A stretch of DNA of 51,776 nucleotides from Streptomyces sp. LUP30 (GTDB lineage: Bacteria > Actinomycetota > Actinomycetes > Streptomycetales > Streptomycetaceae). Shown here one piece after another: positions 40,047-47,603 of the stretch. How positions within the stretch are numbered: the first letter of the stretch is position 1; every line of letters begins with the position of its first letter. Made by a program: the position numbers and the translations under genes. The stretch covers positions 143,649 to 195,424 of the forward strand of contig NZ_MJAJ01000018.1 in assembly GCF_001746365.1 (NCBI RefSeq), given 5' to 3'. Below the pieces are notes generated by a model that made no database searches, was not told the origin of the DNA, and saw only the letters and a list, made by a program, of their open reading frames with translations.

Positions 40047-40731
40047 CCTGCCCCGGCACCCACCGGTAGACCAGCTCCGGCCTTCCCACCTGCCCGTACA
40101 GCGGTTTGCGCTCCGCCCGTCCGGCCTCGACCAGATGTTCCAGATACCGCCGGGCGGTGATCCGGGAGATGCCCACGGCCTCGGCCACCCCGGCCGCCGT
40201 CAGTCCCTCGGGGGCCTGCCGGACGGTCTCCGTCACCCGTTCCAGGGTCGGTGCGCTCAAGCCCTTGGGCAGCGCGGCGGGGCCCGGCGCGCGCAGTGTC
40301 GCGAGCGCCCGGTCGACCTCGTCCTGACCGCTCGCCTCGCCCGCCGCCCCCCGGAACTCGGCGTACCGCACCAGCCGGTCGCGCAGGGTCGAGAACGTGA
40401 AGGGCTTCAGCACGTACTGCACGACCCCCAGCGAGACGCCTTCGCGGACCACCGTCAGGTCACGCGCCGAGGTCACCGCTATGACGTCCGCGTGGTAGCC
40501 GGCCGCCCGCAGCGTGCGGGCCAGTTGGAGCCCGTGTCCGTCCGGGAGGTGCAGGTCCAGCAGGAGGAGGTCCACCGGCGTGCGGTCCAGCAGTCGCCGG
40601 GCCTCCGCGCCGGTGTGCGCCTTGCCCACGGCCACGAACCCCGGAACCCGTCCGACGTACATGACGTGGGCGTCCGCGGCGACCGGATCGTCCTCCACGA
40701 CCAGCACTCTTATCGGCTCTTCGCTCGTCAT
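40033..40731 (-). CDS. Response regulator, CitB/DcuR type
   Basis: 232 aa. Receiver domain with phosphoacceptor D59 (LLLLDLHLPDGHG), acidic pocket E13-D14-D15 and the conserved LKPF lysine; C-terminal HTH (LTAAGVAEAVGISRITARRY, LEHLVEAGRAER) of the kind found in DcuR, CitB and DctR. It acts with the sensor kinase gene whose end it overlaps by four bases (ATGA). The likely target is the divergent dicarboxylate transporter gene. Confidence 0.93.
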   Translation of the reverse strand: MTSEEPIRVLVVEDDPVAADAHVMYVGRVPGFVAVGKAHTGAEARRLLDRTPVDLLLLDLHLPDGHGLQLARTLRAAGYHADVIAVTSARDLTVVREGVSLGVVQYVLKPFTFSTLRDRLVRYAEFRGAAGEASGQDEVDRALATLRAPGPAALPKGLSAPTLERVTETVRQAPEGLTAAGVAEAVGISRITARRYLEHLVEAGRAERKPLYGQVGRPELVYRWVPGQVRGR

Positions 40732-42356
40732 CCTCTGCCTCCCGGCGCCGACGCGGCCGTCGTCCGCAACGGCAGGCGCACCACGAACTCGGCTCCGCCG
40801 CCCTCGGCCTCGGCCACCGACAAGGTCCCCTCGTGCCGCTGCACGGCCTGCCGTACCAGGGCCAGTCCGAGGCCCCGGCCGCCCGGCCCGGACGGCTTCG
40901 TCGAGAAGCCGCGCTCGAAGACCTGGGAGGCGTGCGCGGGGTCCACCCCCGCTCCCGTGTCCGCCACCCGCAGCAGCAGTTCGGGGCCGTGCGTGGACGC
41001 CGTGACCGTCACCCGGGCCCGCATGCTGCCCTGGGCGGCGTCCACCGCGTTGTCGATGAGGTTGCCCAGGATCGTCACCAGGTCGCGGGCGGGCAGGGAC
41101 TCCGGCAGCACACCGTCGTCCAGGGTGCTCTCCTGGGAGACCACCAGCTCCACGCCCCGCTCGTTGGCCTGTGCCGTCTTGCCCAGCAGCAGCGCCGCCA
41201 GGACCGGCTCGGCGACCGCCGCGACCACCTGGTCGGTCAGCGCCTGGGCCAGCTCCAGTTCCGCCGTCGCGAAGTCCACCGCCTCCTGCGCCCGCCCCAG
41301 CTCGATCAGCGAGACGACCGTGTGCAGCCGGTTCGCCGCCTCGTGGGCCTGTGAGCGCAGCGCCTGGGTGAAGCCGCGCTCGGAGTCCAACTCGCCCATC
41401 AGCGACTGCAGTTCGGTCACATCGCGCAGGGTGACGACCGTGCCGCGGCGCTCGCCGCCCGACACCGGGGAGGTGTTCACGACGAGCACCCGGTCCGCCG
41501 CGAGGTGCACCTCGTCCACCCGCGGCTCGGAGGCCAGCAGCGCGCCTGTCAGGGGAGCCGGCAGACCGAGGTCCGCGACGGACTGCCCCACCACCTCCTC
41601 GGAGACGCCCAGCAACTCGGAGCCTCCGTCGTTGATCAGCGCCACCTTGTACTGTCCGTCCAGCATCAGCAGCCCCTCGCGCACCGCGTGCAACGCGGCC
41701 TGGTGGTAGTCGTGCATCCGGCTCAGCTCCGTCGCGTTCATGCCGTGGGTGTGCCGGCGCAGGGACGCGTTGACGACGTACGTGCCGATCGCGCCGAGGG
41801 CCAGCGCCCCGCCGGCCACCGCGAACAGCGCCGTCACCTGGTCCTGCACGCGCTTGCTGATCGACTCCACCTTGATGCCCGCGCTGACCAGGCCGACGAC
41901 GCTCCCGTCGCCGTCCTCGATGGGGGTGACCGCGCGGACGGACGCGCCGAGCGTGCCGGTGTAGGTCTCGGTGAAGGTGTCGCCCCGCAGCGCCTTCGCG
42001 GTGTTCCCGCGGAAGCGCTGGCCGATCTGGGTCACGTCCGGGTGGGTCCAGCGGATGCCCTGCGGATTCATGATCGTGACGAAGTCGACGTCCGTGTCCC
42101 GCATGATCCGCAGCGCGTATGGCTGGAGCTCCGTGGTGGGGCGGGGCGTGCGGATCGCCGCCCGCACGGAGGGGGAGTCGGCGACGGAGCGGGCCACCGC
42201 GGTGGCCTGGCTGCGTGCCGCCTGCTCGGCCTGGTCGCGGTCGCTGACGTACGTGAACAGCGCGTATCCCGCCACGAGCACCGCGATCAGCACGGCCTGC
42301 ATGGCGAACAGCTGGCCGGCGAGGCTGCGGGGTCGGGGCAGGTCGGGGATGCGCAT
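40728..42356 (-). CDS. Sensor histidine kinase, CitA/DcuS type
   Basis: 542 aa. Transmembrane helices near residues 17-37 and 174-196 bracket an extracytoplasmic PAS-like sensor (about 40-172). A cytoplasmic PAS follows (215-315), then an SpoOB-like phosphoacceptor helix with H338 (LRSQAHEAANRLHTVVSLIE) and an HATPase domain (GNLIDNAVDAAQ, VADTGAGVDP, FERGFSTK, GRGLGLALV). This domain order is that of kinases sensing citrate or C4-dicarboxylates. It diverges from a dicarboxylate transporter gene, supporting that ligand class; the exact ligand is not proven. Confidence 0.94.
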   Translation of the reverse strand: MRIPDLPRPRSLAGQLFAMQAVLIAVLVAGYALFTYVSDRDQAEQAARSQATAVARSVADSPSVRAAIRTPRPTTELQPYALRIMRDTDVDFVTIMNPQGIRWTHPDVTQIGQRFRGNTAKALRGDTFTETYTGTLGASVRAVTPIEDGDGSVVGLVSAGIKVESISKRVQDQVTALFAVAGGALALGAIGTYVVNASLRRHTHGMNATELSRMHDYHQAALHAVREGLLMLDGQYKVALINDGGSELLGVSEEVVGQSVADLGLPAPLTGALLASEPRVDEVHLAADRVLVVNTSPVSGGERRGTVVTLRDVTELQSLMGELDSERGFTQALRSQAHEAANRLHTVVSLIELGRAQEAVDFATAELELAQALTDQVVAAVAEPVLAALLLGKTAQANERGVELVVSQESTLDDGVLPESLPARDLVTILGNLIDNAVDAAQGSMRARVTVTASTHGPELLLRVADTGAGVDPAHASQVFERGFSTKPSGPGGRGLGLALVRQAVQRHEGTLSVAEAEGGGAEFVVRLPLRTTAASAPGGRG

Positions 42357-42509
42357 GCCGTCAGTGTGCCCCCGCGGCCGAGCGTGAACTAAATGAACGG
42401 AAGGGTGACCGCCCTCACAGCTCGCGAGAGAGTCACCGCATCCCCCATAACTCCCCGGACGTGAGCCGCACGCCGGTGATTGCCGACGAAGACGTCAAGG
42501 AGGGCAGCC

Positions 42510-43916
42510 GTGGCCGCCAGCAGCACCCCCGATACGGCACCTGCCGCACCCGTGGTCAAGCGGGACCGCACCCACTACCTGTACATCGCGGTGATCATCG
42601 CGGTGGCGCTCGGCATCACGGTGGGCCTCACCGCCCCCGACTTCGCCGTCGAGCTGAAGCCCATCGGGACCGGCTTCGTCAACCTCATCAAGATGATGAT
42701 CTCGCCCATCATCTTCTGCACGATCGTGCTGGGCATCGGGTCGGTCCGCAAGGCCGCCAAGGTCGGCAAGGTCGGCGGCATCGCCCTCGGCTACTTCGTG
42801 GTCATGTCGCTCGTGGCGCTCACCATCGGCCTCGTCGTCGGCAACATCCTGGAGCCGGGCAGCGGCCTGCACATCACCAATGCGGTGAAGGAGACCGGCC
42901 AGGCGCAGGTCTCGGCGGAGGCCAAGGACACCACCGAGTTCCTGCTCGGCATCATCCCCACCACGATCGTCTCCGCCTTCACCCAGCCGGACGTGCTGCA
43001 GACCCTGCTCATCGCGCTGCTGTGCGGCTTCGCCCTGCAGGGCATGGGCAAGTCCGGCCAGCCGATCCTGCGCGGTGTCGAGCACATCCAGCGGCTCGTC
43101 TTCCGCATCCTCGCGATGGTCATGTGGGCCGCTCCGGTCGGCGCGTTCGGCGCGATGGCCGCGGTCGTCGGCTCGGCGGGCGTGGACGCGCTCAAGAGCC
43201 TCGCCGTGCTGATGCTCGGCTTCTACATCACGTGCTTCCTGTTCGTCTTCATCGTGCTGGGCGCGATGCTGAAGATCTTCACGGGTCTGAACATCCTGAC
43301 GTTCTTCAAGTACCTCGCCCGTGAGTTCCTGCTGATCCTGTCCACCTCCTCCTCCGAGTCCGCGCTGCCGCGGCTCATCGCGAAGATGGAACACCTGGGC
43401 GTCAGCAAGCCCGTCGTCGGCATCACCGTCCCGACCGGCTACTCCTTCAACCTCGACGGCACCATGATCTACATGACCATGGCGTCCCTGTTCATCGCCG
43501 ACGCCATGGGCACCCCGATGTCGATCGGCGAGCAGATCCCGCTGCTGCTCTTCCTGTTCGTCGCCTCCAAGGGCGCGGCCGGCGTCACCGGCGCGGGCAT
43601 GGCGACCCTGGCCGGTGGTCTGCAGTCGCACAAGCCCGCCCTGGTGGACGGCATGGGTCTCATCGTCGGCATCGACCGCTTCATGAGCGAGGCCCGCGCC
43701 CTGACCAACTTCGCGGGCAACGCCGTCGCCACGGTCCTGGTCGGCACCTGGACCAAGGAGATCGACAAGGAGCGCGTCCAGCTGGTGCTGGCCGGTGGTC
43801 TGCCGTTCGACGAGAAGACCCTGCTCGACCACGACGACGACGTCGCCGACGACACCGCCCCGGCGGAGCTGCCCGAGCAGCGCGAAGAGGGCGAGAAGGA
43901 ACTCGCCAAGGCCTGA
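42510..43916 (+). CDS. dctA: C4-dicarboxylate transporter DctA (DAACS family)
   Basis: 468 aa, a secondary transporter coupling uptake of succinate, malate, fumarate or aspartate to protons or sodium. About eight membrane segments and two re-entrant loops are expected; the substrate region shows STSSSESALPRL and later TGYSFNLDGTMIYMTMA and ASKGAAGVTGAGMATLAG, all DctA hallmarks. GTG at 42510 with AAGGAGGG five bases upstream. It is divergent from the CitA/DcuS-type kinase pair, which probably controls it. The acidic tail (LDHDDDVADDTAPAELPE) is not conserved. Tandem terminators follow. Confidence 0.95.
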   Translation: MAASSTPDTAPAAPVVKRDRTHYLYIAVIIAVALGITVGLTAPDFAVELKPIGTGFVNLIKMMISPIIFCTIVLGIGSVRKAAKVGKVGGIALGYFVVMSLVALTIGLVVGNILEPGSGLHITNAVKETGQAQVSAEAKDTTEFLLGIIPTTIVSAFTQPDVLQTLLIALLCGFALQGMGKSGQPILRGVEHIQRLVFRILAMVMWAAPVGAFGAMAAVVGSAGVDALKSLAVLMLGFYITCFLFVFIVLGAMLKIFTGLNILTFFKYLAREFLLILSTSSSESALPRLIAKMEHLGVSKPVVGITVPTGYSFNLDGTMIYMTMASLFIADAMGTPMSIGEQIPLLLFLFVASKGAAGVTGAGMATLAGGLQSHKPALVDGMGLIVGIDRFMSEARALTNFAGNAVATVLVGTWTKEIDKERVQLVLAGGLPFDEKTLLDHDDDVADDTAPAELPEQREEGEKELAKA

Positions 43917-43941
43917 GATCCGGATCCCGGGCCCCTGCGCT

Positions 43942-43982
43942 CCGGGTGTCCGGCCCCGCCTGAACCGGGGCCGGACACCCGG
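43942..43982 (+). terminator. dctA terminator 1
   Basis: Perfect 16-base stem, CCGGGTGTCCGGCCCC (43942-43957) and GGGGCCGGACACCCGG (43967-43982), 9-base loop. Confidence 0.9.
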
Positions 43983-43999
43983 CCATCCGCCCCCCCGCT

Positions 44000-44038
44000 C
44001 CGGGCGGCCGAGCACTCCCCCGTGGCTCGGCCGCCCGG
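44000..44038 (+). terminator. dctA terminator 2
   Basis: Perfect 14-base stem, CCGGGCGGCCGAGC (44000-44013) and GCTCGGCCGCCCGG (44025-44038), 11-base loop, 17 bases after terminator 1. Confidence 0.85.
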
Positions 44039-44056
44039 TCTCTTTCCCCCTGCCCG

Positions 44057-44075
44057 GCCCGGCGCCGGGCTTTTT
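44057..44075 (+). terminator. dctA terminator 3 with T-tract
   Basis: GCCCG-GCGC-CGGGC directly followed by TTTTT (44071-44075), the classical intrinsic form that is uncommon in this genus. Confidence 0.7.
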
Positions 44076-44136
44076 GCCGTTGTTCCCCGGGAATGCCCGG
44101 CCCGGTCCGGGGGGCGCGTCGGGAGTCCCGGGAGTG

Positions 44137-44167
44137 TTGCCTTGACGTCGGCGTCAAGCCGTACCGT
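44137..44167 (+). promoter_or_regulatory. MerR-type promoter with operator dyad
   Basis: TTGCCT (44137-44142), a 19-base spacer, then TACCGT (44162-44167). The spacer region holds the perfect dyad CTTGACG-TCGG-CGTCAAG (44141-44158). An over-long spacer with the dyad between the boxes is the hallmark of promoters twisted into activity by MerR proteins, so the merR gene at 44175 is probably autoregulated. Confidence 0.75.
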
Positions 44168-44174
44168 CGAGGGC

Positions 44175-44603
44175 ATGCGCATCGGAGAGCTGGCCGAGCG
44201 GGCCGGGACCACGACCCGGACGCTGCGGTACTACGAGTCCCGCGGGCTGTTGCCCGCCCGGCGGAACCACAACGGCTACCGGACCTACGACGAGGACGAT
44301 CTGGAACTGCTGCGGCAGATCAGGACGCTCCAGGACTTCGGGTTCGACCTGGAGGAGACCCGGCCCTTCGTGGAGTGCCTGCGGGCCGGTCACCCCGAGG
44401 GCGACTCCTGCCCGGCGTCGCTGGCGGTCTACCGGCGCAAGCTGTCGGAGCTCGACGAGTTGATCGGCGAGCTGCAGGCGGTGCGCGCCCAGGTCGGCGA
44501 GCAGCTGGTCAGGGCCGAGCGGGCACGGGACGAACTGGCCGCCGATGCGACGGTTCCGGGTGGTCCGGATCCGGTGTGCGAGCTGGGAGGGCGGACGCGA
44601 TGA
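44175..44603 (+). CDS. MerR-family transcriptional regulator
   Basis: 142 aa. N-terminal winged HTH (MRIGELAERAGTTTRTLRYY ESRGLLPARR NHNGYRTYDE) and a long C-terminal coiled helix. Cysteines C68, C79 and C135 and H73 (ECLRAGHPEGDSC) are not at the CueR or SoxR positions but could form a thiol or metal sensor. It overlaps the thioredoxin gene (ATGA), suggesting it answers to thiol stress. The promoter is of MerR type. The ligand is unknown. Confidence 0.92.
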   Translation: MRIGELAERAGTTTRTLRYYESRGLLPARRNHNGYRTYDEDDLELLRQIRTLQDFGFDLEETRPFVECLRAGHPEGDSCPASLAVYRRKLSELDELIGELQAVRAQVGEQLVRAERARDELAADATVPGGPDPVCELGGRTR

Positions 44604-44932
44604 GCAAGGCCGACGGTGTGGCGGAAGTGACGGACGCGGACTTCGGGGCGCAGGTGCTCGGGGCGGAACTGCCGGTGCTGGTGGAGTTCACCGCCGACTG
44701 GTGCCCGCCGTGCCGGCAGATGGGGCCGGTGCTGACCGCGCTCGCCGCCGAGGAGGGCGAGCGGCTGAAGGTCGTGCAGCTGAACGTGGACATGAACCCC
44801 GAGACGACCAACGCCTACAAGGTGCTGTCGATGCCGACGTTCATGGTGTTCCGGTCGGGAGAGCCCGTGAAGGCGATGGTGGGGGCCCGGCCCAAGCGGA
44901 GGCTGCTGGAGGAGCTGTCCGACGTGCTGTAA
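44600..44932 (+). CDS. Thioredoxin
   Basis: 110 aa, a stand-alone cytoplasmic thioredoxin: active site DWCPPCRQ (C35, C38) with Pro-Pro instead of the standard Gly-Pro between the cysteines, and the cis-proline motif SMPTFMVF. The WCPPC variant should alter the redox potential. No thioredoxin reductase is adjacent. It is co-transcribed and translationally coupled with merR and ends at a strong terminator. Confidence 0.94.
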   Translation: MSKADGVAEVTDADFGAQVLGAELPVLVEFTADWCPPCRQMGPVLTALAAEEGERLKVVQLNVDMNPETTNAYKVLSMPTFMVFRSGEPVKAMVGARPKRRLLEELSDVL

Positions 44933-44947
44933 CCCCGGGCAGAACAC

Positions 44948-44985
44948 GAGAAATCCCCCGAGCAATTGCGCTCGGGGGATTTCTC
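44948..44985 (+). terminator. merR-thioredoxin terminator
   Basis: Perfect 16-base stem, GAGAAATCCCCCGAGC (44948-44963) and GCTCGGGGGATTTCTC (44970-44985), loop AATTGC. Confidence 0.92.
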
Positions 44986-45004
44986 TGCGTATATTCGATG
45001 ATTC

Positions 45005-45028
45005 GCGACTTCATGAGAAACAAGTCGC
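45005..45028. promoter_or_regulatory. Inverted repeat upstream of the HelD-family gene
   Basis: GCGACTT (45005-45011) and AAGTCGC (45022-45028), 10-base spacer, in a relatively AT-rich 100-base promoter region. A repressor or activator site is possible. Confidence 0.45.
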
Positions 45029-45052
45029 AAAGAAGCTCAGTGAGCACAGTAT

Positions 45053-47344
45053 ATGCGGGCGGGAGTGGAATTGTCAAACGCCGACTTTCCTGACAGTGAA
45101 TTGCTGCACGAGCAGGAATTCATCGACGTGCTGTACGCACGCGTGGACGCCCTGCGCGGGGACACCGAGGCCGGCGTCACCGACGCCCTCGCCCAGGGCG
45201 ACAAGCCCATGCAGGCGCGGCTGGAGCGGGACATCCTCGTCGCCGAACGCTCCGGTCTCCTCGCCGCGCTGAACGCCGTGGACGGCTCCCTGTGCTTCGG
45301 GCGCATCGACCTCTCCTCGGGCACGAACCACCACATCGGCCGCATCGGCCTGCGCACCGACGACGCCGAGCGCACCCCCCTCCTCATCGACTGGCGGGCC
45401 GACGTCGCCCGCCCCTTCTACCTGGCCACCGGTCACACCACGATGGGGCTGCGCCGACGCCGGCACCTCACCACCGAAGGCCGCCGGGTCACCGCCCTGC
45501 ACGACGAGATCCTCGACCTCGGCGACGCCACCCGCACCGGCCACGAGGACCCCACCGGCGACGCCGTGCTGCTCGCCGCCCTCGACTCCGCGCGCACCGG
45601 CCGGATGAGCGACATCGTGCAGACCATCCAGGCCGAGCAGGACGAGATCATCCGGGCGCCGCACCGCGGGGTGCTGGTCGTGGAGGGCGGCCCGGGCACC
45701 GGCAAGACGGCAGTCGCCCTGCACCGGGCCGCCTACCTCCTCTACGAGCACCGGGAACTGCTCGCCAAGCGGGCCGTCCTCATCGTCGGACCCAACCCCG
45801 CCTTCCTCGGCTACATCGGCGAGGTGCTGCCCTCGCTCGGCGAGACCGGCGTGCTGCTCGCGACGGTCGGCGAGCTCTTCCCCGGCGTGAGGGCCACGGC
45901 GGCCGACACCCGTGAGGCGGCCGCGGTCAAGGGCCGCGCCGACATGGCGGACGTGCTCGCCGACGTCGTACGCGACTGGCAGGCGCTGCCCGACCCGGTG
46001 ATCGCCATCGAGCACGACCGCGAGATCCTGATGCTCGACGACGGCCTGGTGAAGATGGCCCGCGAGCGCACCCGCGCCGCGGACCTCCCGCACAACGTGG
46101 CCCGCGAACACTTCGAGGGCCACATCCTCAACACCCTCACGGACATGGTCGCCGAACGCATCGGCACCGACCCGTTCGACGGCACGAACCTGCTGGACCC
46201 CAGCGACATCACCCAGATCCGCGACGAACTCGCCGAGAACCCCGAGGTCTGGGCCGCCGTCGACCAGCTGTGGCCGCGCCTGACCCCGCAGCGCCTGGTC
46301 GCGGACTTCCTCGCGGACCCGGTGGGCTACGTCTCCGACGACGACGCGGCCGTCATCCGCCGCCCGGTGACACGGGCATGGACGGTCGCGGACGTGCCGT
46401 TGCTGGACGAGGCCGCCGAACTGCTCGGCGTCGACGAACGGGTGGCGCGGGCGCTGGCCGAGCGGGAGCGCGAGACGCAGGTCGCCTACGCCCAGGGCGT
46501 CCTGGACGTCTCGTACGCCTCGCGCACCTACGAGTTCGACGACAAGGACGAGGAGGACTCCGAGGTCCTGTCCGCGCACGACATCATCGACGCCGAGCGG
46601 TTCGCCGAGCGGCACGAGGAGGACGACCACCGCAGCGCCGCCGAGCGCGCGGCGGCCGACCGGACCTGGGCGTTCGGGCACATCATCGTCGACGAGGCGC
46701 AGGAGCTGTCGCCGATGGCCTGGCGGCTGCTCATGCGGCGCAGCCCGACCCGCTCGATGACGCTGGTCGGCGACCCGGCGCAGACCGCCGAGGCGGCGGG
46801 CGTCGGCTCCTGGGACCGGATCCTCCAGCCGTACGTCCAGGACCGCTGGGAGCACACCCGCCTCGGCGTCAACTACCGCACCCCGGCCGAGATCATGGAA
46901 GTGGCGGCCGCGGTGGTGCGCGCCGAGCGCCCGGACTTCGCACCGCCGAGCTCCGTGCGGTCGACGGGAGCGCGGCCGTGGGCGCGCGCGACCCACGACC
47001 TGGCCGAGGCGGTGGCCGAGGCGGTCGACGAGCTGACGCCCGCCGAGGGCCGGCTCGCGGTCATCGCCCCGCGCGACCTGCACCGGAAGCTGGCGGCGCG
47101 GCTCGACGGGATCACCGCGGGCGCGGAGCCGGACCTGACGCGGCCGGTCGTCCTGCTGGACCCCCGCCAGTCGAAGGGCCTGGAGTTCGACTCCGTGCTG
47201 GTGGTGGAGCCGGCGCGGTACGGCACGAGCGACCTGTACGTGGCGCTGACCCGCGCCACCCAGCGGCTGGGGGTGCTGCACAGCCGCCCCCTGCCCAAGC
47301 CGCTGGCCGACACCCTCGCCTCTCCGGCGTCCGCCGAGGCCTGA
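45053..47344 (+). CDS. HelD-family RNA polymerase recycling ATPase
   Basis: 763 aa, UvrD-like superfamily 1 protein of the HelD/HelR group, which push themselves into the RNA polymerase channels and free stalled polymerase; the HelR branch protects against rifamycins. Visible: an N-terminal coiled arm (EQEFIDVLYARVDALRGDTE), Q-motif QTIQAEQDEIIR (190-201), Walker A GGPGTGKT (212-219), Walker B IIVDEAQELSP (about 543), a motif III LVGDPAQTAE, and motif VI VALTRATQRLGVL. An acidic insertion (FDDKDEEDSEV) sits where class II HelD has its primary-channel loop. HelD or HelR cannot be decided. No ribosome-binding site precedes the ATG; a GTG at 45065 is the alternative. Confidence 0.9.
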   Translation: MRAGVELSNADFPDSELLHEQEFIDVLYARVDALRGDTEAGVTDALAQGDKPMQARLERDILVAERSGLLAALNAVDGSLCFGRIDLSSGTNHHIGRIGLRTDDAERTPLLIDWRADVARPFYLATGHTTMGLRRRRHLTTEGRRVTALHDEILDLGDATRTGHEDPTGDAVLLAALDSARTGRMSDIVQTIQAEQDEIIRAPHRGVLVVEGGPGTGKTAVALHRAAYLLYEHRELLAKRAVLIVGPNPAFLGYIGEVLPSLGETGVLLATVGELFPGVRATAADTREAAAVKGRADMADVLADVVRDWQALPDPVIAIEHDREILMLDDGLVKMARERTRAADLPHNVAREHFEGHILNTLTDMVAERIGTDPFDGTNLLDPSDITQIRDELAENPEVWAAVDQLWPRLTPQRLVADFLADPVGYVSDDDAAVIRRPVTRAWTVADVPLLDEAAELLGVDERVARALAERERETQVAYAQGVLDVSYASRTYEFDDKDEEDSEVLSAHDIIDAERFAERHEEDDHRSAAERAAADRTWAFGHIIVDEAQELSPMAWRLLMRRSPTRSMTLVGDPAQTAEAAGVGSWDRILQPYVQDRWEHTRLGVNYRTPAEIMEVAAAVVRAERPDFAPPSSVRSTGARPWARATHDLAEAVAEAVDELTPAEGRLAVIAPRDLHRKLAARLDGITAGAEPDLTRPVVLLDPRQSKGLEFDSVLVVEPARYGTSDLYVALTRATQRLGVLHSRPLPKPLADTLASPASAEA

Positions 47345-47387
47345 CGCCTTCCGTCGCACCCTCCCGGCCGGGCGCGGCACCCGAACA

Positions 47388-47407
47388 GGCACGGCTCGGG
47401 CCGTGCC
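47388..47407 (+). terminator. Hairpin after the HelD-family gene
   Basis: GGCACGGC-TCGG-GCCGTGCC, a perfect 8-base stem with a tetraloop 43 bases after the stop. The remaining 200 bases to glgB hold nothing I recognise. Confidence 0.65.
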
Positions 47408-47603
47408 GACCGGCGGTGCGCCGGCCGCTCCCGGCCGGACCGCCGCCACCGGGGCTGCGGCAGTCGGCGGCGGCCGGGACGTCCGGCCCGCTCGTGTCCC
47501 CGGCGGTCGCCGCACCCGTCACAGCGGGCGTGGTGGCCGCTGGGCGGCGGGGCGGGCGGCCGCTGCCGCCGGTTCCGCGTCCGGCAGGGCGGTCGGGGGC
47601 GGC

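Noticed and set aside
42480..42509. Earlier dctA start (TTG at 42480)
   Set aside because: No ribosome-binding site there, while the GTG at 42510 has AAGGAGGG at ideal spacing and matches homologues.
45005..45028. Rifamycin-associated element upstream of the HelD-family gene
   Set aside because: I do not remember the exact published consensus well enough to claim a match; only an inverted repeat is reported.
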